From Streptomyces sp. NRRL B-3428 (lineage in GTDB: Bacteria; Actinomycetota; Actinomycetes; Streptomycetales; Streptomycetaceae), in contig JOGW01000001.1 in assembly GCA_000721375.1 (NCBI GenBank), forward strand, positions 186,001 to 250,000: a stretch of DNA of 64,000 nucleotides, in the 5' to 3' direction. The first letter of the stretch is position 1. Each line of letters opens with the position of its first letter. Positions 43,001 through 51,822 of this stretch are shown in pieces. The notes under the pieces are model-generated. The model saw only the letters and a list, made by a program, of their open reading frames with translations. It had not been told where the DNA came from and searched no databases. The translations under genes were made by a program, and so were the position numbers.

Positions 43001-43307
43001 GATCGGGGTGCGCAGACGCCAACTGGCCGCCTACCTCTGGACGGAGCAGCTCGGCCTGGCCGCCGTGGCGGCGGTGCTCGGTACGGTGCTCGGCGCGGGA
43101 CTGGCCGTACTGATCATGCCGGTGGTGACGGTGGACGCCGGCGGAAGACCTGTCTTCCCGGCCCTCGCCACGGAGGTCGTCTGGACCCGGGTCCTGCTCA
43201 CGGCAACCGCCACGACCGCCCTCATCTGCGGGGTCGTCACGCTCGCCGCCCGCTATCTCGGACGGCTCGATCTGGCACGGGTGCTGCGAGCGGGGGACGA
43301 CGGATGA
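40089..43307 (+). CDS. FtsX/MacB-type ABC transporter permease (large)
   Basis: 1072 aa from the GTG at 40089 with GGGGGAG upstream; frames further left run into the repeat array. There is an N-terminal membrane segment (GLVLGAAGLAVLLAATVLAA), then a large extracytoplasmic domain to ~300. Membrane segments cluster at ~302, 345, 397, 443, 470 and 530, a second extracytoplasmic domain spans ~555-930, and three final spans follow (ALTLCLVLAPPFAVVAFALH; LGLAAVAAVLGTVLGAGLAV; last near 1037). The FtsX-domain loop AARARSREFALLRAIGVRRR is clear. This family couples ATPase cycling to mechanical work outside the membrane (lipoprotein, antibiotic or wall-related). It likely pairs with the next permease and two ATPases. 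Confidence 0.88.
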   Translation: MRAPAVVRRGRHHGLVLGAAGLAVLLAATVLAALAALTEQAVLGAARQRLAVDKDAVVSVSGPYEPGRARAYEQSGAAVRRALGNAYGDVPQRTYDALRVPENQATELSVADADGQVRSDLTLALVALEGLPEHAELVQGRLPVPRSDGIVATALAEPVAQELGVGPGDRLSVQATGGRWLPVEVTGTYRPRPRSAALWGSLTGMFGRTENLAVVPMATIAGTPRLSGDSVRSWLSVPDARRIRLSDVDGLGARARAFEGSDPALSLFAGKVPPEGRELRIDSRLAPALERLETPIAVSRAGLYIPASLLAALALATLVLTARQLAAHQRTELALLAARGAGTWRLAAGAAAQWAVLAVPAGIAAPFLAGPLLKLLPRLGLATGELPDSALLTAGWTAVALAVVVHGVAVLVPVVRSVRDRRAVSRLRWRPARFAAAQRLGADVVLTAVAVLGWLQLRQYRSPVGDGSAVDLVLVLAPMVMTAAAALLVLRLLPPAARLLDPLAQRGSGFVLPLGGWQLGRRAAGHAGPALVVTLALAVAALSSTALVILDRGDRDQAAFRVGSHLRIVPSDRIAQEQRRDAYEGLPGVRSVTPVLEMDASVAEESVGITALHTGADVFTSSVGDKSADLGEVIPEHGLSLDGEPKELTLRVRLSADGPGKAEPVRFTAFFEDGDGLIGASEVELPESGPHTVRLPVPDGSTRLVQLGLAMPHETQRRTYRLVVDEVANPGDADLWRDLFLPAPDLHAAGCPAATPRKRPGNAPGPVLCSIRPALPGVLIDAVLRGPNTELAHPVRSIRLGLAPPDRRPEASPALADDSLISAGLASVGDVVTVRQSVGGSARLKIVGVIDAVPGDMDRNRPRLLVDSRAFTAQLVLTGGAPGPESFWWARADGGDTQAAMRALRANPRLGTALDVTTARAELTADPLRRGAKSALTLCLVLAPPFAVVAFALHTALAARARSREFALLRAIGVRRRQLAAYLWTEQLGLAAVAAVLGTVLGAGLAVLIMPVVTVDAGGRPVFPALATEVVWTRVLLTATATTALICGVVTLAARYLGRLDLARVLRAGDDG

Positions 43308-43413
43308 CGGGGCTCGGGGTGGGGTGCGGGCGGGTTGTGGCGTGTCGGGGCCGGGCGGGCGTCGGGTGCGGGCGGGGCGTGACGTGTCGTGGCCGGGTGG
43401 GGGTGGGCCGCCG

Positions 43414-46134
43414 ATGAAGCGCCTTTCGCTACGTGGCGTACGCGGTGACTTGCCGCTGCTCGTCTGTCTGGCCCTGCTGACCGCCCTGCTCACCACCGTC
43501 TCCGCCGCCGCGCCGGCCTTGCTGGACCGGCTGGCGGGCCGGGCGTTCGCCGGGCGGCTGGCCCAGGCGCAGGAGTCGGCCCCCGGCGTCACCTACAGCG
43601 TCCGCCTCGACGCCGCGAAGGACTCCGCAGTGGATCCGGGGGAGCGGCTCACGGAGTCCATGGACGCCGTGAGCACCAGCCTGTCGTCCTGGGTCGCGCC
43701 CGAGCTGCCCGGATATCTGCGCACCGACTCCGCGCGGCTGGTGCTGCCGGGCGTCGGCACGGTCACCGGGACCGGACCCGTACATCTGTCGCTGATGTAC
43801 GCCACCGACGCACCCGGCAAAGGCGGTTACGTCGAGGGCCGGGCCCCGCGGGCGAACAAGCGCACGGTGGAGATCGCCGTCTCGGCCGCCACCCGGGACC
43901 AGCTGAAGCTGCGCCTGGGCCAGCGCCTGGACCTGGGCCAGGGCGGTCTGCAGGGCATCGCGGCGACCGCGGAGGTCGTGGGTGTCTTCGGCACGGACCA
44001 CACCGCGGCGCTGTGGCGTGAGGAGCCGCTGCTCGCCGTACCCCTGAAGGGCGCCGGAGGGCCGGACCAGGCCATGGCGGTGGCCGCACCCGGGTCGATC
44101 CTCGAACTCCAGGGACAGAGCGGGGTCCAGCTCTTCGCGCAGTGGGGCCTGCGACTGACGCTGACCGACGACGAGGCCCGCTCGTACGCGGGAGCCGACG
44201 GACGGCGCGAACTCCAGCGCGCCCTCGTCGCCACCAGCGAGCTGGCCCCGGACGAGTACTGCGCGATGGCCCGGTTCGGCGGCCAGCTGTGTCTGCTCGG
44301 CCTGAACCCGACCAGCGGGCTCGAATACGGCTCCCGGCTGCCCGCCGCCATCGACGAGTTCGGACGCCAGTGGGACCAGGGCCAGTCGGTCGTGGCCTTC
44401 GGCCTTGCCACGCTGGTGCTCGTGGCCCTGACCGCCGTGGTGGTCACCGCGCTGCTCGCGCTGCGCCGCCGCCTCGACGTCCACCGGCTCCAACGTGCCC
44501 GTGGCGCCTCGGCCTCGGCCCTCGCGGCGGCTCGCGCGGGGCACACCCTGCCGGGCGCGCTGCTCGGGCTCGCGGCCGGGCTCGAGGTGGCCGGGCGGGT
44601 GGGCGAGGGCACGGATGTGGTCCTGGGCGTGCTCGCGGCCCTCGGCTGCTGGCTGCTGCTGCCCGTGGTCACCTTCTTCGCCGTACGGGACCAGGCGCTG
44701 CTTCGTACGCGTTCCTCGGCGGTACGAGGACGGCGGGCGGTGGCCGAGGCGGCGCTGCTGCTGCTCGCGGCCGTGGGGGTGTGGGCGCTGCGCTCGCGCG
44801 GGACGAGCGCGCGGGTGGGCCCGGATCCGCTGCTGGCCGCCGTACCGGCGCTGCTCGGCCTGGCCACCGTGGTCGTCCTGGTGCGCGCCTACCCGCTGCC
44901 CGTACGGCTGCTCGCCCGCTGGGCCGCGCGCCGTCGCGGCGCCGTCGCCCTGATCGCGCTGCTGCGCGCCGCGAAGGAGGCGCCCGCGCGGGCCCTCGCG
45001 CTGCTCGTCCTGGTGGTCACGCTCGCGGGTGCGGTGTTCGGCGGGCTCGTGGCCGGGACGCTCGTCGAAGGGCGTCAGGAAGCGGCGCGCTGGCGGGTGG
45101 GTGCGGACGCCGTGTATCTCGGCGCGGGGTTCAACCCGGAAACCGCGAAGGAGTTGGAGCGGGCCCGAGGCGTCGCACACTCCGCTCGTGTCGGCGAATT
45201 GCGGATCGTCGTGCGCAGCGGGGCCAGTGGCACCTCGTACGGTCCGGCGGCCCTGCGCGGCGTGGACAGTGACGCGTTGCTGCGAGCAGCGCCCGACTCC
45301 GCCGCCGCGCGTGCCGCTGCCGCGCTGCCCGCCGAGAGCGGCGAGGTCCCAGTGCTCGCACGGGGCGGGCCGGCTGTCGGTGAACGGCTCGATGCCGAGG
45401 TCGGCGGCCGCCCGCTCACACTGAAGGTCGTCGGCGCCCTGCCCGAGGCGGCGGTGGACGACCCCGTGCTCGGGCCACTGCACTCCACCGATATGCCCGG
45501 GGTGCAGCTGCTCACCGATCTGGGCGCGCTGCGTGGGGTGGTGGGCAAGGACTACCACGAACTGGCGCTGCTCCTTTACGGAGACGGCATCGGCGCGGAA
45601 CAGCTCCGTACGCTCGTGCCTCGTGCCGCGCCCGATGTGAGCCCCGGTGAACTGCGCATCCTGGACGAGGAGTTGGCGGCGGTCGCGCAGGACGACCTGG
45701 TGGACGCGCTGACCCGCGCGCACACCGTTTGTACCGCCCTGGCCGTGCTGCTCGCCCTGCTCGCCCTGGTGCTCGAGCTGCTGCTCTCCGCGCCGGCCCG
45801 TGGGCGTACCGCGGCTCGCCTGCGCACGATGGGACTCGGTGACCGGCAGACGGCGGCGCTGCATCTGGTGCAGCTGCTGCCGATGGTCCTGGCGGCCGTC
45901 GTGGGCGGCACCGCGCTCGGCCTCGCCCTGCCGTCGCTGCTCGGACCGGCCCTGGACCTGGGCGAGTTCACCGGCGGGCCGGGCGATCCGGACTTGCACG
46001 CCGACGCGCTCCTGACGCTGGTGCTGGGAGGCGGCTGCGCGGCCCTGGTGCTGGGCGCGGTGGTGGTCGAGACGTGGCTGGGGCGGCGCCGCGGGCTCGG
46101 GGCTCTGCTGCGGGTGGGGAGGACGGATGACTGA
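43414..46134 (+). CDS. FtsX/MacB-type ABC transporter permease (second)
   Basis: 906 aa from the ATG at 43414; the ribosome site is weak (GGGGGTGGG), and the start matches the conserved opening MKRLSLRGVRGDLPLLVCLA. The first membrane segment is at ~13-37, a large outer domain to ~320, then a cluster of spans from ~325 (VVAFGLATLVLVALTAVVVT) through ~560 (ALALLVLVVTLAGAVFGGLV), a second outer domain, and terminal spans ending LVLGGGCAALVLGAVVVETW. The loop RLRTMGLGDRQTAALHLVQL marks the FtsX domain. It follows the first permease by 106 bp, containing a 42-bp imperfect duplication (43322 and 43364). Confidence 0.87.
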   Translation: MKRLSLRGVRGDLPLLVCLALLTALLTTVSAAAPALLDRLAGRAFAGRLAQAQESAPGVTYSVRLDAAKDSAVDPGERLTESMDAVSTSLSSWVAPELPGYLRTDSARLVLPGVGTVTGTGPVHLSLMYATDAPGKGGYVEGRAPRANKRTVEIAVSAATRDQLKLRLGQRLDLGQGGLQGIAATAEVVGVFGTDHTAALWREEPLLAVPLKGAGGPDQAMAVAAPGSILELQGQSGVQLFAQWGLRLTLTDDEARSYAGADGRRELQRALVATSELAPDEYCAMARFGGQLCLLGLNPTSGLEYGSRLPAAIDEFGRQWDQGQSVVAFGLATLVLVALTAVVVTALLALRRRLDVHRLQRARGASASALAAARAGHTLPGALLGLAAGLEVAGRVGEGTDVVLGVLAALGCWLLLPVVTFFAVRDQALLRTRSSAVRGRRAVAEAALLLLAAVGVWALRSRGTSARVGPDPLLAAVPALLGLATVVVLVRAYPLPVRLLARWAARRRGAVALIALLRAAKEAPARALALLVLVVTLAGAVFGGLVAGTLVEGRQEAARWRVGADAVYLGAGFNPETAKELERARGVAHSARVGELRIVVRSGASGTSYGPAALRGVDSDALLRAAPDSAAARAAAALPAESGEVPVLARGGPAVGERLDAEVGGRPLTLKVVGALPEAAVDDPVLGPLHSTDMPGVQLLTDLGALRGVVGKDYHELALLLYGDGIGAEQLRTLVPRAAPDVSPGELRILDEELAAVAQDDLVDALTRAHTVCTALAVLLALLALVLELLLSAPARGRTAARLRTMGLGDRQTAALHLVQLLPMVLAAVVGGTALGLALPSLLGPALDLGEFTGGPGDPDLHADALLTLVLGGGCAALVLGAVVVETWLGRRRGLGALLRVGRTDD

Positions 46135-46146
46135 GGTGGGGTGGGG

Positions 46147-46410
46147 ACGGTGCCGTGCTGACGGTGGGACGGGTGCGTTCCGGCCGCGGGACGGTGCCGT
46201 TCCGGCGACGGGACGAGCGCGTATCGGCCGCGGAACGACGGCGTATCGGCGGCGAAACGGCCCCGTACCGATGACGGGACGGGTGCGTATCGATGACGGG
46301 ACGGGTGCGTATCGACCGCGGCCCCGCTCCGTATCGGCGGCGGAACGCAGGCGTTCCATTGCCGCGACGGTGGCGTATCGACAGTCGGACAGTGGCGTAT
46401 CGACGCACGA
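46147..46410 (+). repeat. Array of twelve 22-bp units before the ABC ATPase gene
   Basis: Twelve consecutive units of exactly 22 bp start at 46147 and then every 22 bp to 46389. The usual opening is ACGGGTG or a variant, followed at unit positions 8-14 by CGTATCG (seven units: 4, 5, 7, 8, 9, 11, 12) or CGTTCCG, CGTACCG, CGTGCTG or CGTTCCA. The ends vary (RNCGRCGGR). Period 22 is not a multiple of three and no gene crosses it. There are no spacers. The units are non-palindromic and point the same way. It fills the 309-bp gap between the second permease stop and the ATPase start. Confidence 0.92.
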
Positions 46411-46443
46411 CGGGGCGACTCCACGCCCGGCGGACGGAGGGGC

Positions 46444-47421
46444 ATGAGCGGGTCTGAACAGGCGGGCGCCGTACGGGAACCGGGCGGCCCAATGCTGGCC
46501 GATCTCGAGGCGCGGGCGCGCAGCACACCCTCCCGCGACCTCGACGACGGCGTGATCGTCTGCGACAACCTCGTACGCGTCTACCGCACCGAAGAGGTCG
46601 AGGTGCAGGCGCTCCAAGGGCTCGATCTGACCGTCGCCGACGGCGAGTGCGTGGCGCTCGTGGGCGCGTCCGGCTCGGGGAAGTCCACACTCCTGTCCAT
46701 CCTGTCCGGCCTCGATCTGCCGACCGCCGGCCGGGCCCGGGTCGCCGGGCACGACCTCCTGGCCATGGGCCGCAAGGAACGGCTCGGCTACCGACGCGCC
46801 ACCGTCGGTTTCGTATGGCAGCAGACAGGGCGCAACCTGCTGCCGTATCTGACCGCCCAGGAGAACGTGGCACTGCCCATGAAGTACGCGCGGGTGCCGC
46901 GGCGCGAACGCCTGGCGCGCGCGGCCGAACTCCTCGGCACCCTCGGTCTCGCCCACTGCACCGGCCGCCGGCCCACCGAACTGTCCGGCGGCGAGCAGCA
47001 GCGGGTCGCCGTCGCGGTAGCCACCGCCAACGCGCCCCGGGTGCTGCTCGCCGACGAGCCGACCGGCGAACTCGACACCGCGAGCGGCGAGGACGTCTTC
47101 GCCGCGCTGCGCCGCGCGAACGAGGAACTCGGCGCGACCGTCCTCGTCGTCACCCACGACCCGCAGGTCTCCGAGCAGGTACGGCGCACGGTGCGGATCC
47201 GCGACGGACGCACCTCGACCGAGACGCTGCGGGGCGGGGAGCGGGAGTTCGCCGAGGAGTTCACCGTCCTGGACCGCGCCGGGCGGCTGCAGTTGCCGCG
47301 CGAGTACGTGGAGCGCTACGGGCTGCGCGGCCGGGTGCGGTTGACCGGCGAGAGCGATCACGTGGGGGTGTGGGCGGCGGGCGAGCCCTCGCCGGAAACA
47401 GAGCAGTCATCGGACGAGTAG
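46444..47421 (+). CDS. ABC transporter ATP-binding protein (MacB/LolD type) with C-terminal extension
   Basis: 325 aa, ATG at 46444 after GGAGGGGC. The nucleotide-binding domain spans ~35-255: Walker A GASGSGKST, Q-loop VWQQTGRNLLPYLTAQENV, signature LSGGEQQR, Walker B VLLADEPTGELD, switch His in VVTHDP. About 60 extra C-terminal residues (FTVLDRAGRLQLPREYVERY, LRGRVRLTGESDHVGVW) contain an AbrB-like motif seen in some actinobacterial FtsX-type ATPases. It is separated from its permeases by the 22-bp array. Confidence 0.92.
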   Translation: MSGSEQAGAVREPGGPMLADLEARARSTPSRDLDDGVIVCDNLVRVYRTEEVEVQALQGLDLTVADGECVALVGASGSGKSTLLSILSGLDLPTAGRARVAGHDLLAMGRKERLGYRRATVGFVWQQTGRNLLPYLTAQENVALPMKYARVPRRERLARAAELLGTLGLAHCTGRRPTELSGGEQQRVAVAVATANAPRVLLADEPTGELDTASGEDVFAALRRANEELGATVLVVTHDPQVSEQVRRTVRIRDGRTSTETLRGGEREFAEEFTVLDRAGRLQLPREYVERYGLRGRVRLTGESDHVGVWAAGEPSPETEQSSDE

Positions 47422-47497
47422 GGCTCCGTCCATTGCCCCGCCGACATGGCGATGGCGATACTGGCGCGGGACCACAGGAGCGTACGGGGGGTTGGGC

Positions 47498-48232
47498 ATG
47501 ACGCAGAGCACGAGCGGGGCCACGCAGACGGTCGAGGCCGGGGCCGGTGAAGGCGCGCCGATGGTGGCCGTCGACGAGGTGCACCGGTCGTACGGGACCG
47601 GGGCCGCCGCGGTGCACGCGCTGCGCGGGGTGTCGTTCAGCGTGCCGCGCGGCGAACTCGTCGCGCTCAAGGGGCGTTCCGGCTCCGGCAAGACGACGCT
47701 GCTGAACCTGGTCGGAGGTCTGGACTCGCCCGACGGCGGCACGATCACCGTCGACGGGCTCGACATCGGATCGCTCGGCGAGAGCGGACGGCTCGCGCTG
47801 CGCCGCGACCGTATCGGCTTCGTCTTCCAGTCCTTCGGACTGATCCCGATCCTGTCCGCGGCGGAGAACGTCGGAGTGCCGCTGCGCCTGCGCAAGGCCG
47901 ACCCCGCCGAGCGCGAGGAGCGGGTGGCCCTGCTGCTCTCGCTGGTGGGCCTGGCCGACCACGCCAAGCAGCGTCCGGGCGAGCTCTCCGGCGGTCAGCA
48001 GCAGCGTGTGGCCATCGCCCGCGCGCTCGCCAACCGCCCCGCCCTGCTGATCTGCGACGAGCCCACCGGCCAGCTTGACGCCGAGACCGGGCACGCTGTC
48101 ATGGAGCTCCTTCGCGCGGTCGTCCGCAGCGAGGGCGTCACCGCGCTCGTCGCCACGCACGACCCGGCGATGCTGGACCTCGCGGACCGGGTCTTGGAGC
48201 TCAGCGACGGCGAGATCGTCGAGAACGACTGA
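47498..48232 (+). CDS. ABC transporter ATP-binding protein (MacB/LolD type)
   Basis: 244 aa from the ATG at 47498, about seven bases after a GGGGGG stretch; a TTG six bases earlier is less likely. Walker A GRSGSGKTT, Q-loop FVFQSFGLIPILSAAENV, signature LSGGQQQR, Walker B LLICDEPTGQLD, His in ATHDP. It is standard MacB/LolD size, with no extension. Together with the other ATPase it may form a heterodimer driving the two unlike permeases, or each ATPase may serve one permease. Confidence 0.92.
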   Translation: MTQSTSGATQTVEAGAGEGAPMVAVDEVHRSYGTGAAAVHALRGVSFSVPRGELVALKGRSGSGKTTLLNLVGGLDSPDGGTITVDGLDIGSLGESGRLALRRDRIGFVFQSFGLIPILSAAENVGVPLRLRKADPAEREERVALLLSLVGLADHAKQRPGELSGGQQQRVAIARALANRPALLICDEPTGQLDAETGHAVMELLRAVVRSEGVTALVATHDPAMLDLADRVLELSDGEIVEND

Positions 48233-48280
48233 GTCGTCGGCAGTCGTATTCGGCGGTCGTATTCGGGCAGCCGGGCAGTC

Positions 48281-48311
48281 GGGATTCTGATCCGTCGCGT
48301 ATCAGAATCCC
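48281..48311 (+). terminator. Terminator after the FtsX-type ABC operon
   Basis: Perfect 11-bp stem (48281-48291 with 48301-48311), 9-nt loop. It ends the ABC operon before kdpD. Confidence 0.75.
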
Positions 48312-48425
48312 GTCAAAGCGGCGCTCCGACTCCCGACACATCCCTTTTGCCGGAATTCTTGGCCTTATGGTCTACGCAGCGTAGGCAACAAGATGTGGTT
48401 GCCGGATGTGAAAGACAATGGGGCC

Positions 48426-50972
48426 ATGGGACGCGGCAAGCTTCGGATCTATCTCGGTGCGGCACCGGGCGTCGGCAAGACGTACGCGATGCTCTCCGAG
48501 GCACACCGCCGAGTCGAACGCGGCACGGACTGCGTGGTCGCCTTCGTCGAGCACCACGACCGGCCGCGCACCGAGGTGATGCTGCACGGCCTCGAGCAGA
48601 TCCAGCGCCGTGAACTGGAGCACCGGGGCACGACGTTCACCGAGATGGACGTGGACGCCGTGCTCGCCCGCCGCCCCGAGGTGGTCCTGGTCGACGAGCT
48701 CGCGCACACCAATGTGCCCGGCTCGCGAAACGCCAAGCGCTGGCAGGACGTCGAGGAGCTGCTCGCCGCGGGTATCGACGTCATATCGACCGTCAACATC
48801 CAGCATCTGGAGTCGCTCGGCGACGTGGTCGAGTCGATCACGGGGGTACGGCAGCGGGAGACCGTCCCCGACGAGGTCGTACGGCACGCCGACCAGATCG
48901 AGCTTGTCGACATGTCGCCCCAGGCGCTGCGCCGGCGGATGGCGCACGGCAACATCTACAAGCCGGACAAGATCGACGCCTCGCTCTCCAACTACTTCCG
49001 GATCGGCAACCTCACCGCCCTGCGCGAGCTCGCTCTCCTGTGGGTGGCCGACCGGGTCGACGAGTATCTGCAGCAGTACCGCGGCGAGCACAACATCAAG
49101 TCGACCTGGCAGGCGCGCGAGCGCATCGTCGTCGGCCTGACCGGCGGTCCCGAGGGCCGCACCCTGATCCGCCGCGGCGCACGGCTCGCGGAGAAGGGCG
49201 CGGGCGGCGAGGTGCTCGCCGTCTACATCGCCCGCAGCGACGGCCTGACCGACGCCTCGCCCAAGGAACTCGCCCTCCAGCGCACCCTCGTCGAGGACCT
49301 GGGCGGCACCTTCCACCACGTCATCGGCGACGACGTTCCCGCCTCGCTGCTCGAGTTCGCACGCGGCGTCAACGCCACCCAGATCGTGCTCGGTTCGAGC
49401 CGCCGCAAGACCTGGCAGTACATGTTCGGACCCGGCGTCGGCGCCACCGTGGCCCGCGAGTCGGGCCCCGACCTCGACGTCCACATCGTCACGCACGACG
49501 CGGTGGGCAAGGGCCGCGGACTGCCGGTCGCGCGCGGCGCACGGCTCGGCACCTCGCGGATCATCGCCGGCTGGATGGCCGGTGTGATCGGGCCCGTGGT
49601 GCTCGCGCTGCTGCTCACGACGTTCCACGGCGACCTCGGCCTCGCCAACGACATGCTGCTCTTCCTGTCCCTGACGGTCGCCGCGGCGCTGCTCGGCGGG
49701 CTGCTCCCCGCGCTCGCCTCCGCCGCCCTCGGCTCCCTGCTGCTCAACTACTACTTCGCGGCCCCCGTCCACCGCTTCACCATCGCCGATCCCCGCAACA
49801 TCGTGGCGATCGTGGTCTTCGTGGGCGTCGCCGTCGCGGTGGCCTCCGTGGTGGACCTCGCGGCCCGCCGTACGCATCAGGCGGCCCGGCTGCGCGCCGA
49901 GTCCGAGATCCTCTCGTTCCTCGCGGGCAGTGTGCTGCGCGGCGAGACCACGCTCGACGCCCTGCTCGAACGGGTCCGCGAGACCTTCAACATGGAGTCC
50001 GTCGCCCTCCTTGAGCGGCAGAGCGACGTGGAACCGTGGACCTGTGCCGGCAGCGTCGGTACCAGCAGTCCCATAGAGCGTCCCGAGGACGCGGATGTCG
50101 ACATGCCGGTCGGCGACCACATGGCCCTCGCGCTCACCGGCCGGGTGCTGCCCGCCGAGGACCGCAGGGTGCTCGCCGCGTTCGCCGCCCAGGCTGCCGT
50201 GGTCCTCGACCGCCAGCGGCTGAAGGACGAGGCGGAACAGGCCCGCACGATGGCCGAGGGCAACCGCATCCGTACCGCCCTGCTCGCCGCCGTATCGCAT
50301 GATCTGCGCACCCCGCTCGCCGGCATCAAGGCCTCCGTGACCTCCCTGCGCTCCGACGACGTCGAGTGGTCCGAGGAGGACCGGGCCGAGCTGCTCGAAG
50401 GCATCGAGGACGGCGCGGACCGCCTCGACCACCTCGTGGGCAACCTCCTCGACATGTCCCGGCTGCAGACCGGCACCGTCACCCCGCTGATCCGTGCGAT
50501 CGACCTCGACGAGGTGGTGCCGATGGCACTCGGCGGGGTACCCGAGGGCTCCGCGGAGCTGGACATCCCCGAGACGCTGCCCATGGTCAGCGTCGACAAG
50601 GGGCTCCTGGAGCGGGCGGTCGCGAACATCGTGGAGAACGCGGTGAAGTACAGCCCCGACCAGACCCCTGTACGGGTCTCCGCGAGCGCCATGGGCGATC
50701 GCGTCGAGATCCGGGTCGTGGACCGTGGCCCCGGGATCCCGGACGACGCCAAGGACCGGGTCTTCGAGCCCTTCCAGCGCTACGGTGACGCGCCGCGCGG
50801 CGCCGGTGTGGGCCTCGGACTGGCGGTCGCACGCGGTTTCACCGAGTCGATGGGCGGCACGCTCAGCGCCGAGGACACCCCCGGTGGCGGCCTGACGATG
50901 GTGCTGACCCTGCGCGCGGCCCGAGCACCCGAGCACCCCCCGGCCGAACTCAACGCCTCGGCCACGACATGA
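48426..50972 (+). CDS. kdpD: KdpD, sensor kinase for potassium
   Basis: 848 aa from the ATG at 48426, matching the usual opening GRGKLRIYLGAAPGVGKTYA; an in-frame ATG at 48393 is possible. The N-terminal KdpD domain has Walker A GAAPGVGKT and LVDELAHTNVPGSRN. A Usp-like domain follows (~230-360, VVGLTGGPEGRTLIRRGARL). Four membrane spans lie at ~385-480, then GAF, HisKA with His625 (AVSHDLRTPL) and the ATPase domain (NIVENAVKYS, DRGPGIPD, GVGLGLAVARGF). It senses K+ limitation or osmotic stress and activates KdpE. The target operon kdpFABC is not in the window. Confidence 0.95.
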   Translation: MGRGKLRIYLGAAPGVGKTYAMLSEAHRRVERGTDCVVAFVEHHDRPRTEVMLHGLEQIQRRELEHRGTTFTEMDVDAVLARRPEVVLVDELAHTNVPGSRNAKRWQDVEELLAAGIDVISTVNIQHLESLGDVVESITGVRQRETVPDEVVRHADQIELVDMSPQALRRRMAHGNIYKPDKIDASLSNYFRIGNLTALRELALLWVADRVDEYLQQYRGEHNIKSTWQARERIVVGLTGGPEGRTLIRRGARLAEKGAGGEVLAVYIARSDGLTDASPKELALQRTLVEDLGGTFHHVIGDDVPASLLEFARGVNATQIVLGSSRRKTWQYMFGPGVGATVARESGPDLDVHIVTHDAVGKGRGLPVARGARLGTSRIIAGWMAGVIGPVVLALLLTTFHGDLGLANDMLLFLSLTVAAALLGGLLPALASAALGSLLLNYYFAAPVHRFTIADPRNIVAIVVFVGVAVAVASVVDLAARRTHQAARLRAESEILSFLAGSVLRGETTLDALLERVRETFNMESVALLERQSDVEPWTCAGSVGTSSPIERPEDADVDMPVGDHMALALTGRVLPAEDRRVLAAFAAQAAVVLDRQRLKDEAEQARTMAEGNRIRTALLAAVSHDLRTPLAGIKASVTSLRSDDVEWSEEDRAELLEGIEDGADRLDHLVGNLLDMSRLQTGTVTPLIRAIDLDEVVPMALGGVPEGSAELDIPETLPMVSVDKGLLERAVANIVENAVKYSPDQTPVRVSASAMGDRVEIRVVDRGPGIPDDAKDRVFEPFQRYGDAPRGAGVGLGLAVARGFTESMGGTLSAEDTPGGGLTMVLTLRAARAPEHPPAELNASATT

Positions 50973-51052
50973 CCCGCACGACAGCCTTCTCAGCGCAGAC
51001 TGAGCAGACCGCACCGGACCCCGATCGCAGATCGGCAGAAAGGCAGGACCGC

Positions 51053-51739
51053 ATGACCCGGGTGCTCGTGGTCGACGACGAACCGCAGATCGTCCGCGCC
51101 CTCGTCATCAACCTCAAGGCGCGCAAGTACGAGGTGGACGCGGCCGCCGACGGCGCCTCGGCGCTGCAGCTCGCCGCCGCGCGCCACCCCGATGTGATCG
51201 TGCTCGACCTCGGTCTGCCCGACATGGACGGCGTGGAGGTGATCCGGGGCCTGCGCGGCTGGACCCGTGTGCCGATCCTCGTCCTTTCGGCCCGGCACAG
51301 CTCGGACGAGAAGGTCGAGGCCCTCGACGCGGGCGCCGACGACTACGTCACCAAGCCCTTCGGCATGGACGAGCTGCTCGCCCGGCTGCGCGCCGCGGTC
51401 CGCCGGGCCGAGCCGGTCGCGGGTGCGGGCGACGACGACGTCACCGTGGACACCGGTGACTTCACCGTCGACCTGGCCGCGAAGAAGGTCCACCGCGACG
51501 GCCGCGACGTCCGCCTCACGCCCACGGAGTGGCACCTCCTGGAGGTCCTGGTCCGCAACACGGGCCGCCTGGTCAGCCAGAAGCAGCTGCTCCAGGAGGT
51601 CTGGGGTCCGTCGTACGGAACGGAGACGAACTATCTCCGGGTCTACATGGCCCAGCTGCGCAGAAAGCTGGAGGCGGACCCCTCCCACCCGAAGCACTTC
51701 ATCACCGAGCCGGGGATGGGATACCGCTTCGAGCGGTGA
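51053..51739 (+). CDS. kdpE: KdpE, OmpR-family response regulator
   Basis: 228 aa from the ATG at 51053 (AGGCAGGA upstream). An ATG at 50969 overlaps the kdpD stop (ATGA) in the same frame and would add 28 residues; the shorter form has the normal KdpE length. The receiver has Asp52 (VIVLDLGLPD) and Lys in DDYVTKPF. The winged helix ends TNYLRVYMAQLRRKLEADPS and GMGYRF. It is phosphorylated by KdpD and usually activates kdpFABC. Confidence 0.94.
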   Translation: MTRVLVVDDEPQIVRALVINLKARKYEVDAAADGASALQLAAARHPDVIVLDLGLPDMDGVEVIRGLRGWTRVPILVLSARHSSDEKVEALDAGADDYVTKPFGMDELLARLRAAVRRAEPVAGAGDDDVTVDTGDFTVDLAAKKVHRDGRDVRLTPTEWHLLEVLVRNTGRLVSQKQLLQEVWGPSYGTETNYLRVYMAQLRRKLEADPSHPKHFITEPGMGYRFER

Positions 51740-51822
51740 TCCGAGCGGTGCTCCCCTTCCCGCCGGGAGCCCAAGGCAAGGGGCCCAGGAACAACCAGAC
51801 GACACCCCGGTACGCTGACTGT

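Noticed and set aside
46147..46410. CRISPR array or repeat-protein gene
   Set aside because: The units are contiguous with no unique spacers, the period is 22 bp and not a codon multiple, and no cas gene is near.
43429..47361. 1310-codon leftward open frame across the second permease and first ATPase
   Set aside because: It is antisense to two well-supported genes, crosses the 22-bp array and has low-complexity composition.
48372..51014. 880-codon leftward frame opposite kdpD
   Set aside because: It is a mirror of a clear KdpD gene, lacking a start signal and any domain.
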